Positions 15,895 to 17,812 of a stretch of 17,812 nt of DNA are shown here, piece by piece. Each line of letters starts with the position of its first letter. Position 1 is the first letter of the stretch. The DNA lies in assembly GCA_016929205.1 (NCBI GenBank), contig JAFGJF010000008.1, positions 1 to 17,812 of the forward strand, given 5' to 3'. The translations under genes and the position numbers were made by a program. A model generated the notes under the pieces. That model saw only the letters and a program-made list of their open reading frames with translations, was not told where the DNA came from and ran no database searches. The DNA is from Anaerolineae bacterium (GTDB taxonomy: Bacteria; Chloroflexota; Anaerolineae; JAFGEY01).

Positions 15895-17120
15895 TGTGTG
15901 TGCTCCCAATGACATGGCATATAGACCATGCCCAACGTCTCTCCGATCTCTGAACTTGGTCTTATTTGGATGACGAACGCTTTGTCCAAGTGATCATATG
16001 CATGAGGCACATCGCCGTTGAAATCGTACGCCGTAGCTGAAAACAAATAGCTGCCTTCCAATAAAGGCAACTGATCTTGGCAATACGAGATCGATCCCTT
16101 TCCCTCGACCCAACCAATTTCATACTTGGAGGTACTGGTATTCGAACCGTTGATCCATGTCCCATCACTTGAGTAAAAACCCATGCCAAACACAGGAGAT
16201 TTGATCCGTTTGTGAGCCACATAGTTTATCGCCACCCGAAACGGTTCGCCAGTCACGAAACAGCTTTTCTCATTGCCGTTTCCATCCAGAAACCGCACAC
16301 TCGTTATCTCGACCTCTCCTGTTCCCCATCGTTGGCCACGTGCGATCCCGCTTTGCTTCCCGAGCGCGCCCAGATCCACATCGGCGAATCCGCGTAGATA
16401 CTGCTCTACAACGTGTTCAGGATCGCCTTCAGCCTGAATGCCGCCGCCATCCAACCAGATCACACGATCGCACAGATCCTTGATCGCCTCCATATCGTGT
16501 GACACAAACAGCGTAGTCATGCCTTGCTTTTTCAGCTCTTCAATTCGGTGCAGACACCGCAGTTGAAATGCATAGTCACCGACAGCCAGCACCTCATCTA
16601 CCAGCAATATCTCTGGGTTAGCATGAGTGGCTACTGAGAACCCCAGACGCATATACATACCAGAAGAATAAAAACGCACAGGGATATCAATGGACGACTC
16701 TAGATCGGCGAACCGGACAATATCGTCAAGCTTTTGTCTGATTTCCTTGCGGCTCAAACCCAAAATCGAACCGTTCAGATAGACGTTTTCACGGCCCGTC
16801 AAATCAGGATGGAATCCCGCTCCCAACTCGAGCAAAGCAGAGATGCGTCCATCAACCACAACACGCCCTGTCGTCGGTTCAATGATCCGCGAAAGCAGCT
16901 TCAAAACCGTGCTTTTGCCGGAGCCATTTACACCGATAAGGCCCAACATCTCGCCCGGCTCAATGCCAAAGTTGATGTTCCTCAACACCCAATACGTTTG
17001 TTTGGGTTTGCGTAACCGAAGTTTGACCACATCCAAAAATATCGATTGGAATGAAAGTGGTCCCTCATGCCGAACCCGAAAGCACTTTGATACATCATCA
17101 AACTGAACCACGTACTTCAA
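15891..17120 (-). CDS. Polysaccharide-export ABC transporter ATP-binding protein (Wzt-like)
   Basis: A 409-residue ATPase of the Wzt/TagH group, which powers export of lipid-linked O-antigen or teichoic-acid-like polymers. Walker A is GVNGSGKS (63-70), the ABC signature YSSGMYMRLGF (151-161), Walker B ILLVDEVLAVGD (171-182) and the switch His208. The unusual position of the signature and the LLELGAGFHPDLTGREN block (96-112) are typical of this group. Residues about 255-400 form a beta-rich domain matching Wzt_C, which in Wzt binds the modified end of the polymer. The start is TTG at 17120, with GAGGA 6-7 bases upstream and an N-terminus that fits the family. No Wzm permease gene is adjacent; the gene upstream encodes a lipoprotein. 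The downstream methyltransferase is coupled and may modify the chain end. Confidence 0.93.
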   Translation of the reverse strand: MKYVVQFDDVSKCFRVRHEGPLSFQSIFLDVVKLRLRKPKQTYWVLRNINFGIEPGEMLGLIGVNGSGKSTVLKLLSRIIEPTTGRVVVDGRISALLELGAGFHPDLTGRENVYLNGSILGLSRKEIRQKLDDIVRFADLESSIDIPVRFYSSGMYMRLGFSVATHANPEILLVDEVLAVGDYAFQLRCLHRIEELKKQGMTTLFVSHDMEAIKDLCDRVIWLDGGGIQAEGDPEHVVEQYLRGFADVDLGALGKQSGIARGQRWGTGEVEITSVRFLDGNGNEKSCFVTGEPFRVAINYVAHKRIKSPVFGMGFYSSDGTWINGSNTSTSKYEIGWVEGKGSISYCQDQLPLLEGSYLFSATAYDFNGDVPHAYDHLDKAFVIQIRPSSEIGETLGMVYMPCHWEHTQ

Positions 17121-17216
17121 TTTTCTTCCTCACAAGTCTCTTTGACGCGAACGTGACGGGCAAAACAAATGGGATCGGTCGCCACCCCAACCTCTAGATC
17201 CTGGTTGTCGCAACTG

Positions 17217-17684
17217 CTACGGCTCGGCCGGCTCCAGGTTAAAGACAATACCCGTAATTTTCCACGTTCCCTTGTGACGCCTGAACGTCCAGCGTTCACC
17301 TTCAGACGAGCGTTCATTGCCAATGCGAGTTGTGCCTGTCACGATAGCCGTATCACTCTGCACCTCCATAACCAGATCAACTGGACCGGGTGCCTCCAAC
17401 GTCAGGTAAAAGATAACTGTCTCATAGCGCAATAAAATGGCGTCCCACCCTTCCCAGACCAGATCATCAGACAAATCATCCGGGGTGTGGTTAGCATCGC
17501 GAACAACCGCATCATCAGCCCAAACCGATTCCAAAAGGGCAACATCACGCGCTTTAGCCCCCCTACCCTCGGTGGCAATCAGTTCCTGAATTGCCGCTTG
17601 ATCTTGCTTCAAAGATGAGGCTGGGACACAAGCAAACAAACTTGAGGACACACACAAACACATAAACGACACAACAAACCGCAA
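17217..17684 (-). CDS. NTF2/SnoaL-like lipoprotein
   Basis: A 155-residue protein with a short hydrophobic signal and a lipobox (LFAC, Cys19), so a membrane-anchored lipoprotein is likely. After the cysteine, the sequence (QDQAAIQELIATEGRGAKARDVALLESVWADDAVV and on) has the helix-helix-strand pattern of the NTF2-like superfamily. It ends in DTAIVTGTTRIG and GERWTFRRHKGTWKITGIVF, as in SnoaL-like members. Binding or catalytic function cannot be assigned. The start is TTG at 17684, with AAGGAG 6 bases upstream. An extended -10 promoter lies about 60 bases upstream. It is the first gene of the leftward unit; a gap of 96 bases precedes the Wzt gene, with no clear terminator. Confidence 0.8.
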   Translation of the reverse strand: MRFVVSFMCLCVSSSLFACVPASSLKQDQAAIQELIATEGRGAKARDVALLESVWADDAVVRDANHTPDDLSDDLVWEGWDAILLRYETVIFYLTLEAPGPVDLVMEVQSDTAIVTGTTRIGNERSSEGERWTFRRHKGTWKITGIVFNLEPAEP

Positions 17685-17747
17685 GCTGATCTCCTTTTGC
17701 TTTCACTTGTATCCTCTGCACTTGACAGACCAGAAAACGCGGACGAT

Positions 17748-17756
17748 ATTATATCA
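17748..17756 (-). promoter_or_regulatory. Extended -10 promoter for the lipoprotein gene and downstream unit
   Basis: On the minus strand the sequence TGATATAAT gives a perfect -10 box (17748-17753) with the extended TG (17755-17756), but no recognisable -35. Initiation is predicted near 17741, leaving a leader of about 57 bases. It is the only good promoter found before the wzt-hut run. Confidence 0.45.
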
Positions 17757-17812
17757 TACAAGTTTATGTGAGGAAAATCAAATACCATCCAGAACGCAGC
17801 ACCCATTCAACA

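Noticed and set aside
17117..17323. Leftward 68-codon open frame overlapping the lipoprotein gene end and the Wzt start
   Set aside because: Half of it lies inside the lipoprotein gene in another frame, it has no clear ribosome-binding site and resembles no family.
17722..17752. Plus-strand TTGACA and TATTAT as a divergent promoter leaving the window
   Set aside because: The spacer is 19 bases and the -10 overlaps the leftward promoter's AT-rich core; no gene is visible downstream before the window ends.
17609..17806. Leftward 65-codon open frame at the right edge
   Set aside because: It covers the promoter and signal-peptide region of the lipoprotein gene in another frame and has no family resemblance.

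Overview
The window looks like chromosomal DNA from a member of the Chloroflexota (Anaerolineae or a relative). That is inferred from the gene mix (YcjM-type phosphorylase, GH130, a UROD-like protein of the MtaA type, a hut pathway using FtcD, a YchF with a divergent P-loop) and moderate G+C. No rRNA or other phylogenetic marker is present, so the assignment is tentative. There are 16 protein genes and one tRNA, tightly packed. No insertion sequence, phage gene or CRISPR array was seen.

Positions 1-5243 are read leftward. In transcription order they hold a DEDDy 3'-5' exonuclease-like protein, a stand-alone receiver (CheY-like) protein, a two-domain protein (SUMF1/FGE-like fold plus a four-Asp-box BNR sialidase-like domain), a YpdA-like FAD/NAD(P)H oxidoreductase, and a GH13_18 sugar phosphorylase cut by the left edge. 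Close spacing suggests the last three are one unit for handling a glycan or glucoside. A divergent gene on the other strand (5294-5980) encodes a putative PD-(D/E)XK nuclease-like protein with a C-terminal helix-turn-helix. It meets a leftward tRNA-Arg(TCT) whose terminator abuts its stop codon.

Positions 6162-11245 are read rightward. A near-consensus sigma-70 promoter (6162-6191) precedes a CPBP membrane protease, a GNAT acetyltransferase, ribonuclease HII, a GH130 mannoside phosphorylase/glycosidase and a UROD-like (MtaA-type) protein. YchF follows, behind its own extended -10 promoter and a strong leader hairpin.

Positions 11256-17684 are read leftward. In transcription order they hold an NTF2-like lipoprotein, a Wzt-type polysaccharide-export ATPase, a SAM methyltransferase, glutamate formimidoyltransferase (ftcD), imidazolonepropionase (hutI) and histidine ammonia-lyase (hutH). 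Four-base start/stop overlaps join wzt to the methyltransferase, the methyltransferase to ftcD, and hutI to hutH, so histidine catabolism appears co-transcribed with surface-glycan genes. Urocanase is not in the window.

I found no clearly new multi-gene system. The strongest leads are the SUMF1-like/sialidase fusion lacking the copper-binding cysteines of true FGE, the YpdA homologue without the family cysteine, the YchF P-loop substitution with its leader hairpin, a consensus-like promoter antisense to the exonuclease gene, and the wzt-methyltransferase-hut tail.
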